DNA from: Oscillospiraceae bacterium
Lineage (GTDB): Bacteria; Bacillota; Clostridia; Oscillospirales; CAG-272
Length of the DNA: 64,000 bases
Assembly: GCA_015064155.1 (NCBI GenBank)
Contig: SVST01000004.1
Span: 1 to 64,000, forward strand
Direction: 5' to 3'
Shown here: piece after piece, positions 18,151 to 26,751 of the stretch
How positions within the stretch are numbered: the stretch's first letter is position 1
How the letters are laid out: the number at the start of each line of letters is the position of its first letter
Position numbers and translations under genes: made by a program
The notes under the pieces: model-generated
The model's input: only the letters and a program-made list of their open reading frames with translations
Told to the model about the DNA's origin: nothing
Databases searched by the model: none

Positions 18151-19926
18151 ATGTTGAGAACACATACTTGTAACGAACTGAGAAAGGATCACATCGGTCA
18201 GAACGTCGTACTCACGGGCTGGCTCGACACGGTACGCGACCACGGCGGCGTTCTTTTCGTCGACCTGCGCGACCACTACGGAGTGACCCAGATCGTCTTT
18301 TCCGACGATGCCATGCTCGCAGGCATTGCCAAAGAAACCGTCGTACTCGTCGAAGGCATCGTTGCAAAGCGTGACGACGAAACCGTAAACCCCAAAATCG
18401 ACACCGGTATGATCGAGGTCAAGGCGCAAAAGATCGAAGTGCTGGGACCTTGCCAGCTCGGTCTGCCCTTTGAAATCGACACCTCTACCCAAACCCGCGA
18501 GGAGGTCAGACTCAAGTACCGCTATCTGGACCTCCGAAACAGAAAGATTCACGACAACATCGTGCTTCGTTCGAAGATTCTCAGCTATCTCCGTGCGCAG
18601 ATGGAGGAGCTTGGATTTATGGAAATCCAAACGCCCATCCTCACCGCATCCTCTCCCGAGGGTGCTCGCGACTATCTCGTACCCAGCCGTAAGCACAAGG
18701 GCAAATTCTATGCGCTTCCCCAGGCACCCCAGCAGTTCAAGCAGCTTTTGATGGCATCGGGCTTCGACCGCTATTTCCAGATCGCCCCCTGCTTCCGTGA
18801 CGAGGACGCACGTCAGGACCGTTCGCCCGGAGAATTCTATCAGCTCGACTTTGAGATGTCCTTTGCAACGCAGGAGGACGTGTTCGAGGTTGCTGAAACC
18901 GTTATCTACAACACTTTCACCAAATTTACCGATAAAAAGGTTTCCAAGCCTCCTTTCAGAAGAATCACCTTTGCCGAGTCGATGCTCAAATACGGCTCCG
19001 ACAAGCCCGATCTGCGCAACCCTTTGGAGATCAAGGATCTGACCGAGTTTTTTGCAAAGCACGAGTTCCTCAATATCAACGGCAGAACCGTTCCCTTCAA
19101 GAACAAGCTGGTTCGCGGTATCGTTGCCAACTATTTGGTTAAGAAGGACGGAGAGGGCGACGGAAAGAAAGCCTTCGAAAAGGCAATCGACACCTATTCC
19201 AGAAGCATCGGCATGAAATTCGGATGCGGCTATATTACGCTGGAGGACGGAGAGTTTAAAGGTCCCATTGCAAAGTTCCTCACCGAGGAGCAAAAGGCAG
19301 AGCTGTGCGAATCGTGCGGCATCAAGGACGGTGATTCGCTGTTCTTCATCAGTGACGCAGCCTCCGTGATCAACAAGCTGGCAGGTGAAATGAGAACCTG
19401 GATCGGCAACGAATTGGGACTTATCAGAAAGGATGCCTTTGAATTTTGCTTCATCGTTGACTTCCCGATGTACGAGCTGAATGCGGAAACCGGAAAGATC
19501 GACTTCACGCATAACCCCTTCTCCATGCCCCAGGGCGGTATGGATGCACTTTTGAATAAGGATCCCCTGGAGATCTTCGCTTACCAGTACGACATCGTCT
19601 GTAACGGTGTTGAGCTTTCCTCGGGCGCGGTTCGAAACCATAACCCCGAGATCATGAGAAAGGCATTCGAAATTGCAGGCTACGGGGAAGAAGACCTCAA
19701 GGCAAAGTTCGGTGCTTTGTACACGGCATTCGCTTACGGCGCACCGCCTCACGCAGGCATGGCTCCCGGCGTTGACCGTATGATCATGCTGATTGCCGAA
19801 GAGGATACCATCCGCGACGTCATTGCCTTCCCCTTGAATGGCAACGCGCAGGATTTGATGATGGGCGCGCCCGGCGGTGTTACCGAACAGCAGCTCCGCG
19901 AGGTGCATATCAAGGTACGCGATTGA
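18151..19926 (+). CDS. aspS: Aspartyl-tRNA synthetase (probably non-discriminating)
   Basis: At 591 residues it is a full bacterial-type AspRS: an OB-fold anticodon domain (about 1-110; GWLDTVRDHGGVLFVDLRDH), class II motif 2 (FRDEDARQDRSPGEFYQLD near 210-230), the bacterial GAD insertion (about 290-420) and motif 3 (GMAPGVDRMIML near 545). It charges tRNA(Asp), and probably also tRNA(Asn) with Asp, because gatC, gatA and gatB follow directly and the leader specifies Asn. A strong AAGGAGG precedes the ATG. Confidence 0.95.
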   Translation: MLRTHTCNELRKDHIGQNVVLTGWLDTVRDHGGVLFVDLRDHYGVTQIVFSDDAMLAGIAKETVVLVEGIVAKRDDETVNPKIDTGMIEVKAQKIEVLGPCQLGLPFEIDTSTQTREEVRLKYRYLDLRNRKIHDNIVLRSKILSYLRAQMEELGFMEIQTPILTASSPEGARDYLVPSRKHKGKFYALPQAPQQFKQLLMASGFDRYFQIAPCFRDEDARQDRSPGEFYQLDFEMSFATQEDVFEVAETVIYNTFTKFTDKKVSKPPFRRITFAESMLKYGSDKPDLRNPLEIKDLTEFFAKHEFLNINGRTVPFKNKLVRGIVANYLVKKDGEGDGKKAFEKAIDTYSRSIGMKFGCGYITLEDGEFKGPIAKFLTEEQKAELCESCGIKDGDSLFFISDAASVINKLAGEMRTWIGNELGLIRKDAFEFCFIVDFPMYELNAETGKIDFTHNPFSMPQGGMDALLNKDPLEIFAYQYDIVCNGVELSSGAVRNHNPEIMRKAFEIAGYGEEDLKAKFGALYTAFAYGAPPHAGMAPGVDRMIMLIAEEDTIRDVIAFPLNGNAQDLMMGAPGGVTEQQLREVHIKVRD

Positions 19927-19950
19927 TCTCGCGTGTTTAAAGGAGTTTTT

Positions 19951-20232
19951 ATGGATAGAGAAACACTTAGAAGACTTGAGATGTTGAATCAGCTCAGCCT
20001 TACCGAGGCGCAAAAGGACAGTGTCATTGCCTTTTTTGCGGATCGGGAAAAGGATTTGGAGGCACTGGATGCCATCGACACCTCAAGCACGGAAAGAATG
20101 GTACACGTAATGCCCATTATGACGGTCGTTCGCGAGGACAAGGTGGTACAAGCCTTCTCGCGCGAGGATCTTCAAAAGGGTGCGCCCGAAACCGACGAGG
20201 GCTACTGGTGCGTCCCCAAGGTCATGGAGTAA
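19951..20232 (+). CDS. gatC: Asp-tRNA(Asn) amidotransferase subunit C
   Basis: The 93-residue protein has the GatC layout: a helical N-terminal half (LEMLNQLSLTEAQKDSVIAF) and a C-terminal stretch VREDKVVQAFSREDLQKGAP ending in WCVPKVME. GatC wraps around GatA and GatB. The ATG at 19951, with AAGGAG 6 bases upstream, is chosen over an earlier in-frame codon. It follows aspS by 24 bases. Confidence 0.85.
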   Translation: MDRETLRRLEMLNQLSLTEAQKDSVIAFFADREKDLEALDAIDTSSTERMVHVMPIMTVVREDKVVQAFSREDLQKGAPETDEGYWCVPKVME

Positions 20233-20247
20233 CGGGAGGATAGGATC

Positions 20248-21450
20248 ATGAATGCTTACACTGTAAAGAATACCGTATCCTCGGATAAGGTCATCGTAGC
20301 AGACGATATGCTGCTGACCAAAGAGCTCCCCACCGCGGCGGGCTCCAAGATGCTGGACGGCTACGTCAGCCTATTCGAGGCGGAAGCACTGACGCGTGCA
20401 ACCGCTGCCGGCTATACGCTCGGCGGAAAAGCCGACGTTGGCGAATTTTCCATCGACCTGTTGGGAGAAACCTCCAAAAACGGTGCGTTGATCGTTGACG
20501 GAGTACTCAAAAACGCAGCCGCAGAAATCGTCAAATCGGGAGATGCCGTCGCAGCTCTCACGCTGGACGTCAACGGCTCGGTCAGACGTGCAGCGGCACA
20601 AAACGGTCTGGTCAGCATAAAGCCCACCTACGGCACCGTTTCCCGCTTCGGCACGATCCCCGTGGTTTGCTCGGGCGAAACGGTCAGCATCCTTGCCAAA
20701 GGCGTGGATGCTTGCCGCGATCTGTTGGATGCCGTTGCAGGACACGACGACAAGGATGGCACCAGCCACTCGGACGCTGTTTGCGACGCAATGAAAAAAG
20801 ACGCAACGCACGCAAAGCTTCGCCGTGTTGCCGTCATCGCTTCTATGGAAAAGGGAGTTGACGGGGACGTGAAAGAAAAGCTTGCTCTCGCAACCGCCGC
20901 ACTCAAGGAAAACGGCGCGGAGGTCGTCACGGTTGACGGAAATACCGTCTCCTTGGCAAGAGCCGCTTGGAACGTCCTGATGTGCGCGGAGCTGTGCAAC
21001 AACGTATCGCGCTATGACGGTGTGAAATACGGATATCGCGCCGAGAATTTCTCGGGAATCGACGAGCTTTATACCAACAGCCGCACCGAGGCGTTCGGTG
21101 ACCTGCTCAAAACCGCTATTCTCTTCGGCTCGGAAACGCTTTCCACCGAGAACTATATGAAGGTGTACGATAAGTGTCAAAGAATCCGTCGCGTAATTGC
21201 GGAGGAATTTGCCAAGCTGTTTGCAGAGTTTGATGCGGTCATGATGCCGGCTTGCTCCGCGCTCGCGTACAAAGAAGAGGCGGTGTCCGAAAACCGACAC
21301 CTTGCATTTGAAGAAAACTTCTATACGGCTCCCGCTTCGATCACGGGTCTTCCCGCCGTTGTTGCGGGCGGTGTTCAACTGGTCGGCAAAGCGTTTTCCG
21401 AGCAAACGCTGTTGGATGCGGCACGGATTCTGACAAAGGAGGAGAGATAA
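20248..21450 (+). CDS. gatA: GatA-like amidotransferase subunit, short, with degenerate active site
   Basis: The 400-residue protein aligns with GatA (usually about 485 residues) from the region just before the catalytic Lys, so the N-terminal 60-70 residues are absent. The triad looks broken. The usual IKDNI segment with catalytic Lys is VADDM, the GGSSGGSA segment with the cis-Ser is not recognisable, and only a Ser resembling the nucleophile remains (VNGSVRR against TGGSIRQ). VSIKPTYGTVSRFG is well kept, as is the C-terminal ASITGLPAVV. No upstream start can add the missing part, since gatC ends 15 bases before. It may be a structural subunit that relies on free ammonia or another amidase. 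Sequence error is unlikely because the frame is open throughout. Confidence 0.8.
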   Translation: MNAYTVKNTVSSDKVIVADDMLLTKELPTAAGSKMLDGYVSLFEAEALTRATAAGYTLGGKADVGEFSIDLLGETSKNGALIVDGVLKNAAAEIVKSGDAVAALTLDVNGSVRRAAAQNGLVSIKPTYGTVSRFGTIPVVCSGETVSILAKGVDACRDLLDAVAGHDDKDGTSHSDAVCDAMKKDATHAKLRRVAVIASMEKGVDGDVKEKLALATAALKENGAEVVTVDGNTVSLARAAWNVLMCAELCNNVSRYDGVKYGYRAENFSGIDELYTNSRTEAFGDLLKTAILFGSETLSTENYMKVYDKCQRIRRVIAEEFAKLFAEFDAVMMPACSALAYKEEAVSENRHLAFEENFYTAPASITGLPAVVAGGVQLVGKAFSEQTLLDAARILTKEER

Positions 21451-21451
21451 G

Positions 21452-22891
21452 ATGAGATACGAAACAGTCATCGGACTTGAGGTTCACGTTGAGCTTGCAA
21501 CCAACTCCAAGATCTTCTGCTCCTGCTCCGCACATTCGTTTGGAGCCGATCCCAACTCGCACGTCTGCCCCGCTTGCTGCGGTATGCCCGGCATGCTGCC
21601 CGTCGTCAACAAACGCGTGGTTGACTTCGGTATGAAGGCGGGCATGATGCTGGGCTGCCACATCAACCGCACCACCACCTTTGATAAAAAAAGCTACTAC
21701 TACCCCGATCTCCCCGCCGCTTATCAGACCACGCAGTGGTTTGCACCCGTTGCGGTCAACGGCGTGGTTGAAATCGAAACCTCCAAGGGCAAGAAAAGCG
21801 TTCGCATCAAGCAGATCCACATGGAGGAGGATGCGGGCAAGCTGGTTCACGATATTCGCGAGGACACTACCCACGTGGACTTCAACCGTACCAGCGTGCC
21901 GTTGATTGAAATTGTCAGCCAGCCCGATCTTTCAAGCGCGGAAGAGGTGGAAGCGTATCTGGAAAGACTCAAAACGCTGCTCCGTTACGCAAGAGTTGCC
22001 GAGTGCGAAATGGCACACGGCACCATGCGCTGTGACGTCAACCTTTCGGTTCGTCCCGAGGGAAGCGACAAGCTGGGTGTCCGAGCCGAGATGAAAAACA
22101 TGAACTCGATCGAGGCAATCAAGAGAGCCATCGAATACGAAACGGCAAGACACATCGACGCCTTGGAAAACGGCACCGAGGTGCTCCGTCAGGAAACGCG
22201 CCGTTGGGATGATATCAAGGGCAAGAGCTACGCGATGAGAACCAAGGAAACGGCGGGAGATTACCGCTACTTCCCCGACCCGAACGTCATGCCCGTTGTC
22301 ATCGACGACGAGTGGTTTGATTCGATTCAAAGGTCACTTCCCGAATTTCCCGAGGTCAAGCGCGACCGTTATATCAGCGAATACGGTCTTTCGGAATACG
22401 ATGCCGAGCAGCTCACCAAGAGCATTGCGCTTTGCGATTGCTTTGAGGGCGCGTTTGAGGTTTGTAAGTCGGCAAAGGATGCCGCAAACTGGATGATGTC
22501 CGAAATCATGAGCATTCTCAACGCAAGAAAAATGACCTACGATATGCTGCAGATCAACGGCAAGTCGCTGGGTGAATTGATCCTTTTGGTTTCGGGCGGA
22601 AAAGTTGGACGCGCAAACGCAAAGAAAATTTTGTTTGCGATGTTTGACGATGTCTCCATCGATCCCGCCGCATACGCAGAAGCCAACGGATATGTGATGT
22701 CCAACGATACGGGCAAGGTGGAAGCGGTTGTAAAAGCCGCGATCGAAGCCGATCCCAAGGCGGTTGCCGACTACAAGAGTGGAAAAGAAAAGGCTCTTAT
22801 GGCACTCTTCGGCAAATGCATGAAGGAATTGAAGGGCAACTGTGACCCGCAAACGCTCAAAACCATCCTCGTTGAAATGATCAACAAATAA
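21452..22891 (+). CDS. gatB: Asp-tRNA(Asn) amidotransferase subunit B
   Basis: The 479-residue protein opens with ETVIGLEVHVELATNSKIFC and CPACCGMPGMLPVVN, the GatB cradle-domain signatures with Zn-binding cysteines, and contains QIHMEEDAGKLVHD and FNRTSVPLIEIVS. The C-terminal helical/YqeY-like tail that grips tRNA is present. GatB phosphorylates Asp-tRNA(Asn) (or Glu-tRNA(Gln)) and transfers ammonia to it. It starts 1 base after the gatA stop and is the last gene of the operon. Unlike GatA here, it looks fully conserved. Confidence 0.93.
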   Translation: MRYETVIGLEVHVELATNSKIFCSCSAHSFGADPNSHVCPACCGMPGMLPVVNKRVVDFGMKAGMMLGCHINRTTTFDKKSYYYPDLPAAYQTTQWFAPVAVNGVVEIETSKGKKSVRIKQIHMEEDAGKLVHDIREDTTHVDFNRTSVPLIEIVSQPDLSSAEEVEAYLERLKTLLRYARVAECEMAHGTMRCDVNLSVRPEGSDKLGVRAEMKNMNSIEAIKRAIEYETARHIDALENGTEVLRQETRRWDDIKGKSYAMRTKETAGDYRYFPDPNVMPVVIDDEWFDSIQRSLPEFPEVKRDRYISEYGLSEYDAEQLTKSIALCDCFEGAFEVCKSAKDAANWMMSEIMSILNARKMTYDMLQINGKSLGELILLVSGGKVGRANAKKILFAMFDDVSIDPAAYAEANGYVMSNDTGKVEAVVKAAIEADPKAVADYKSGKEKALMALFGKCMKELKGNCDPQTLKTILVEMINK

Positions 22892-22897
22892 AAATTC

Positions 22898-22937
22898 GAC
22901 CTCCCGCAGCGAGCAACGCATCGCGGGAGGTCTTTTT
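22898..22937 (+). terminator. Terminator of the aspS-gatCAB operon
   Basis: GACCTCCCGC and GCGGGAGGTC form a perfect 10-bp stem followed by TTTTT. Confidence 0.85.
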
Positions 22938-23034
22938 ATCGCTTTATTTCCGATAAAAGCGCAAAAACATCGTGTACTTTCCAAAAAGCATAGCATTCCT
23001 TTGGCAAAACTGCTTACGGATTCTCAAATTGCAA

Positions 23035-23634
23035 TCAACAATCGTCCGAAAGCAACACCGCACGGCAGGGGGCGCCGTCACACCCGCCAAGCTTCAGCGG
23101 TGCGGCATGCAAGCAATATACACCGTCCTCTACGGCTTCCAAACGAAGACCCTCCAAGAGAACAACTCCCCTGCCCAGCAGCGTGCGATGCACCGCCATG
23201 GGAGCCTCCTCGGGTCCCACGCTTTGCGATTCCACACCCAGCAAAAGAATCCCCGCCTCTGCGAACACCTCGGCTGCCGCCTGTGACACAACGGCATTGC
23301 CTTTGAGCAGAATCCGTTGGGCAGATGCACTTGATGCAAGACGCGCGCGCTTCAAAAGATCGGTTGCAAGTGCCGCATCCAATTCGCCTTGACACGATGC
23401 TACGAATGCCGCACCGATACAAGCCTCTAACCGAACAGCGTCCACCGCGTCGCCGTTTTCAAAAAAATGCAAGGGCGCGTCCACGTGCGTTCCGTTGTGG
23501 GCGCACATCGAAAAAGCGGTCAAATTGTAAAGTGAACCTGACCCCATCGATTGCAAAACTTCTTTTTGCGGCTTGGGGTCACCGGGATACACCGCGCACG
23601 AAAAAACCTCTTGTGAAATATCGTAAATCCGCAT
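23035..23634 (-). CDS. Cyclase-family hydrolase (kynurenine formamidase-like)
   Basis: The 199-residue protein opens with YDISQEVFSCAVYPGDP and has the metal-binding motif HNGTHVDAPLHFF, the HxGTHxDxPxH signature of the cyclase family (Pfam cyclase). Members include kynurenine formamidases and other metal-dependent amide hydrolases; the substrate is not predictable here. It begins 3 bases after the flavoprotein gene stop on the same strand, so the two are co-transcribed. Confidence 0.85.
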   Translation of the reverse strand: MRIYDISQEVFSCAVYPGDPKPQKEVLQSMGSGSLYNLTAFSMCAHNGTHVDAPLHFFENGDAVDAVRLEACIGAAFVASCQGELDAALATDLLKRARLASSASAQRILLKGNAVVSQAAAEVFAEAGILLLGVESQSVGPEEAPMAVHRTLLGRGVVLLEGLRLEAVEDGVYCLHAAPLKLGGCDGAPCRAVLLSDDC

Positions 23635-23637
23635 CGG

Positions 23638-24867
23638 TCACTCTTCCTTCAGCCCCTGCATATACCGATGCATGGTTTCGGCAACCACCTTGCTGTGCGC
23701 CACCGCTTCCACCACGGTACGCGCACCGTGTACCACGTCACCGCTGGCAAAAATACCCGGACGTGAGGTGTTGCCGTACTCGTCCGCGTGCAAAAGCCCC
23801 TGCGCGTTGGTAACCAATCCCTCGGTGGAGTTGACGATCACGTTCTGCGGTCCTTGGCTGATCGAAACGATCACGCTGTCGGCTTCGTACAGCCGCGCAC
23901 TGCCCTGCACGTCGGTAAAGCTTCCGTCCTCATGCTCGATAACGTCACAGAAAATCACACCGTCATCCGTGATTTCCACGGGACGCTTGTTGTATTCAAA
24001 CTCCACGCCCTCCAGCTTTGCATAGCTAAATTCATACTGACTTGCCGCCACACGCTTGGTAATCGAGAAGCAGGTGAGATACTCGGTTTCATGGCGGAGC
24101 GCGGTTCTGGCAACGTCCATTGCGGCATTTCCCGCACCGATCACGATCACGCGCTGTCCGAGCTTAAAGGAATCGGGACTGTTGAGATAATTGATGCCGA
24201 AATGCACGTGCCCGAGCGTTTCTCCCTTGATATGCAGGGCGTTGGGCTTCCAAACCCCCGTTCCGACAAAGATTGCCTTGTATCCGTCGCGGAACAGATC
24301 CTCCACACCGATCGACCCTCCGATATGAGTATTGGGACGGATCTTGATGCCCTTCATTTCCAAATGACGGTATTGAATATCGTCCAGCACCGTTTTGGGA
24401 AGACGAAAATCGGGGATTCCGTAGCGCAAAACACCGCCGATCTCGCTTTTGTTTTCAAAAATGGTGACCTGATAGCCGTATCTTGCCAAAATAATGGCAA
24501 TGGTTAACCCTGCGGGTCCCGAGCCGACGATTGCCACACGCATCCCGTTCCATTCCTTGGGTCCCTGCACCATTTTCGGCGCGTAGGCGCGCGAAATGTA
24601 CTGCTCAATCGAAGAAAAATGCACGGGAACGCCCTTTTTACCCAGCACACAGTGCCCCTCACACTGCTTTTCATGGTTACAGATCAAGGAGCAAACGGTG
24701 GTTAAGGGATTGTTTTCGAACAAAAGCCTGCCGGCATTGTCCAACCGATTTTCCTTTAAAAGACGAATCGCCTCGGGAATCGGTGTGTTGATGGGACAGC
24801 CCTTGACGCATTGCGGATTCTTACATTGCAGGCAACGGTTCGCCTCGTCCATAACGTGCAGTGCCAT
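23638..24867 (-). CDS. GltD-like NAD(P)H flavoprotein oxidoreductase
   Basis: The 409-residue protein has an N-terminal cysteine-rich Fe-S domain (CLQCKNPQCVKGCPINTPIP and CSLICNHEKQCEGHCVLG), then an FAD-binding GSGPAGLTIAIILARYG near residue 115 and an NAD(P)-binding VIGAGNAAMDVART near residue 245, and ends with GIFASGDVVHGARTVVEAVA. This is the layout of the glutamate synthase small subunit and related proteins such as NfnB-type subunits. No large glutamate synthase gene lies nearby, so it may serve another electron-transfer partner. Confidence 0.88.
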   Translation of the reverse strand: MALHVMDEANRCLQCKNPQCVKGCPINTPIPEAIRLLKENRLDNAGRLLFENNPLTTVCSLICNHEKQCEGHCVLGKKGVPVHFSSIEQYISRAYAPKMVQGPKEWNGMRVAIVGSGPAGLTIAIILARYGYQVTIFENKSEIGGVLRYGIPDFRLPKTVLDDIQYRHLEMKGIKIRPNTHIGGSIGVEDLFRDGYKAIFVGTGVWKPNALHIKGETLGHVHFGINYLNSPDSFKLGQRVIVIGAGNAAMDVARTALRHETEYLTCFSITKRVAASQYEFSYAKLEGVEFEYNKRPVEITDDGVIFCDVIEHEDGSFTDVQGSARLYEADSVIVSISQGPQNVIVNSTEGLVTNAQGLLHADEYGNTSRPGIFASGDVVHGARTVVEAVAHSKVVAETMHRYMQGLKEE

Positions 24868-24905
24868 TTTCGTGTTTCTCCGTTCCTTGAGTAATAGATG
24901 TATTT

Positions 24906-24934
24906 ATTTTACCATACCGCTTGCGGATTGTCAA
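24906..24934 (-). promoter_or_regulatory. Promoter of the flavoprotein-cyclase operon
   Basis: On the minus strand TTGACA (24929-24934), 17 bases and TAAAAT (24906-24911) stand about 40 bases before the flavoprotein ATG. Confidence 0.7.
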
Positions 24935-25000
24935 GTACGGCAGCCGAGATATCTCCTTGTAAAAATCAGGTACAATTCCGTCTTTTTTCTCGTTTTTCTG

Positions 25001-25029
25001 TTGCAAAACGAAAGCCTATATGGTATAAT
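25001..25029 (+). promoter_or_regulatory. Promoter of the DeoR-isomerase operon
   Basis: TTGCAA (25001-25006), a 17-base spacer and TATAAT (25024-25029) precede the DeoR-type gene. Confidence 0.6.
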
Positions 25030-25068
25030 GCAAGCGAAAAGGGCAACGAAAGAACGGAGGACGCGCCG

Positions 25069-25806
25069 ATGCTGATGATCAGCCGACAGCTTGAAATTTT
25101 AGAGATTCTGAAAAAGCAAAAAAGCGTAAGTGTGGCAGAGCTCTCGCGGAAGCTGTTTGCCAGCGAGCCGACCGTTCGCCGCGACCTTGCTTATCTGGAA
25201 AAGCAAGGGTATCTCAAACGGGTCTACGGCGGTGCGATTCTCGGAGGTGCCCCCGACAGAGAGATTCCTTACGAAATCCGTTCGGGAGAGCAGGAGGATG
25301 CCAAAGCGATGATCGCACGGCGCGCCGCAGCCTATCTGCACAAGGGGGACGTGGTCTTTTTGGACGGTTCTTCGTCCGCTGCGCGCATGGTAGAGCCGAT
25401 CAAGGAAATCGGAGATATCTTGGTGGTCACAAGCGGTGCCAAAACCGCAATTGCGCTTGCAGAAGCCGGCATTCGCGTCATCTCCACGGGCGGACAGATG
25501 CGTACTCGCTCCTTTACCTACGTCGGAAATCACGCCGAGGCCTGCGTGCGCTCGATGCGTGCCGACACCGTCTTCTTCTCCTGCAGAGGCTTGTCCGACG
25601 ACGGAGAAATGACCGACGTTTCCATCGATGAGATCAATTTGCGCCGCGCTATGCTGGAACGCGCGCGTGTGAAAATTCTGCTGTGTGACAGCAGTAAATT
25701 CGGCAAACAGTATATGTATTCGCTCGGCTACCGCGAAAATCTGGATGCCGTGATATCCGAAACGACAGAAACAAATTCAAAAAGCAGAAAAGGAGACGCA
25801 CCGTGA
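25069..25806 (+). CDS. DeoR-family transcriptional regulator
   Basis: The 245-residue protein has an N-terminal DeoR helix-turn-helix (SVAELSRKLFASEPTVRRDL, about residues 20-40) and a sugar-phosphate sensor domain (DEINLRRAMLERARVKILLCDSSKFG near the C-terminus). The ATG at 25069 follows GGAGG by 8 bases; the long upstream extension of the frame has no start signal. Its stop overlaps the GTG start of the first isomerase (GTGA), so it probably controls the two TIM-barrel genes, using a phosphorylated sugar as signal. It resembles the DeoR protein at 47.2 kb. Confidence 0.9.
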   Translation: MLMISRQLEILEILKKQKSVSVAELSRKLFASEPTVRRDLAYLEKQGYLKRVYGGAILGGAPDREIPYEIRSGEQEDAKAMIARRAAAYLHKGDVVFLDGSSSAARMVEPIKEIGDILVVTSGAKTAIALAEAGIRVISTGGQMRTRSFTYVGNHAEACVRSMRADTVFFSCRGLSDDGEMTDVSIDEINLRRAMLERARVKILLCDSSKFGKQYMYSLGYRENLDAVISETTETNSKSRKGDAP

Positions 25807-26738
25807 AGCTCAGTATTCAAAACGAAACCCTGATGAAGTATTACGGGATGGAGGACACCTATTCGATGATCCGCGAAGCGGGATTTGAAGCCATCGATTG
25901 GGATCTCTCTGGCACTTGGGATTTCGACGAGGTCAAAAAAGCCAAAAAATTGGAGGGGCTTTCTCTGTTTGATAAGTCCCCCGAGGAGGTTCGTAACTAT
26001 TACGAGAAAGAGTTCGCCATCATCAAAAAGAACGGGCTGACCATCGAGCAGGCACACGCACCCATGGAATGCTATGCGCCGGGGCGTCCCGACGTTTTGG
26101 AATATGCCATCTCGATTTACAAAAAGATCATCCCCTTTTTGGACGAGATCGGATGTAAGTACCTGATTGTACACGGACTGACCAAAAACGAACAGATGGA
26201 GGATCTTACGCCCGAGGAAGCCGTCAGACTCAACCTGCATCTGTATGAGAGCCTGATTCCCGAATTGCAACAGGCAAAGCAGCTCAAGGTCTGTCTGGAA
26301 AATCTGCCCACCGACTCCATGCTGCTCGGCAGATGCTTTTGGATCGGATGCTGTTCAAACCCGTACATTGCCGCCGAATGGATCGATCGGCTCAACGAAA
26401 AGGCAGGCAAACAATGCTTTGGTCTTTGCCTTGACACGGGGCATTTGAACGTGCTTCGCATTCCTTTCCACGACTACATCCCGATTCTCGGTAAGCGTAT
26501 CCTTTGCGTCCATATTCACGATAACAACCAGAATTCCGACAGCCATCTGGCACCCTACGCAGGCTCGATCTTTTGGAAGGATTTCCTGATCGAATTGAAG
26601 AAAGTGGGATATTCCGGCAACATCAATTTCGAAACCTGCGCGCAGACCAGCGCAAACCGCGTACCGCGCGAGCTGACCCCCACCTTCCTGCGTCTGTTCA
26701 ATTCCGTGGGACAGTATTTCCGCGCACAGCTGCAATAA
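25803..26738 (+). CDS. Sugar phosphate isomerase/epimerase-like TIM-barrel protein, copy 1
   Basis: The 311-residue protein has the xylose-isomerase-like (AP endonuclease 2) fold pattern: MIREAGFEAIDWDLS, ITIEQ-type substrate strand AHAPMECYAPG, VCLENLP, GLCLDTGHLNVL, CVHIHDNNQNSDSHL and INFETCAQ, with the His, Asp and Glu metal ligands retained. It starts with GTG, overlapping the DeoR stop. The substrate is unknown. It is paralogous to the next gene along its whole length. Confidence 0.85.
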   Translation: MKLSIQNETLMKYYGMEDTYSMIREAGFEAIDWDLSGTWDFDEVKKAKKLEGLSLFDKSPEEVRNYYEKEFAIIKKNGLTIEQAHAPMECYAPGRPDVLEYAISIYKKIIPFLDEIGCKYLIVHGLTKNEQMEDLTPEEAVRLNLHLYESLIPELQQAKQLKVCLENLPTDSMLLGRCFWIGCCSNPYIAAEWIDRLNEKAGKQCFGLCLDTGHLNVLRIPFHDYIPILGKRILCVHIHDNNQNSDSHLAPYAGSIFWKDFLIELKKVGYSGNINFETCAQTSANRVPRELTPTFLRLFNSVGQYFRAQLQ

Positions 26739-26751
26739 GGAGGAGAATGGC

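Noticed and set aside
18022-20013. Long minus-strand frame opposite aspS
   Set aside because: It runs through the T-box leader and aspS, with no domain match or start signal.
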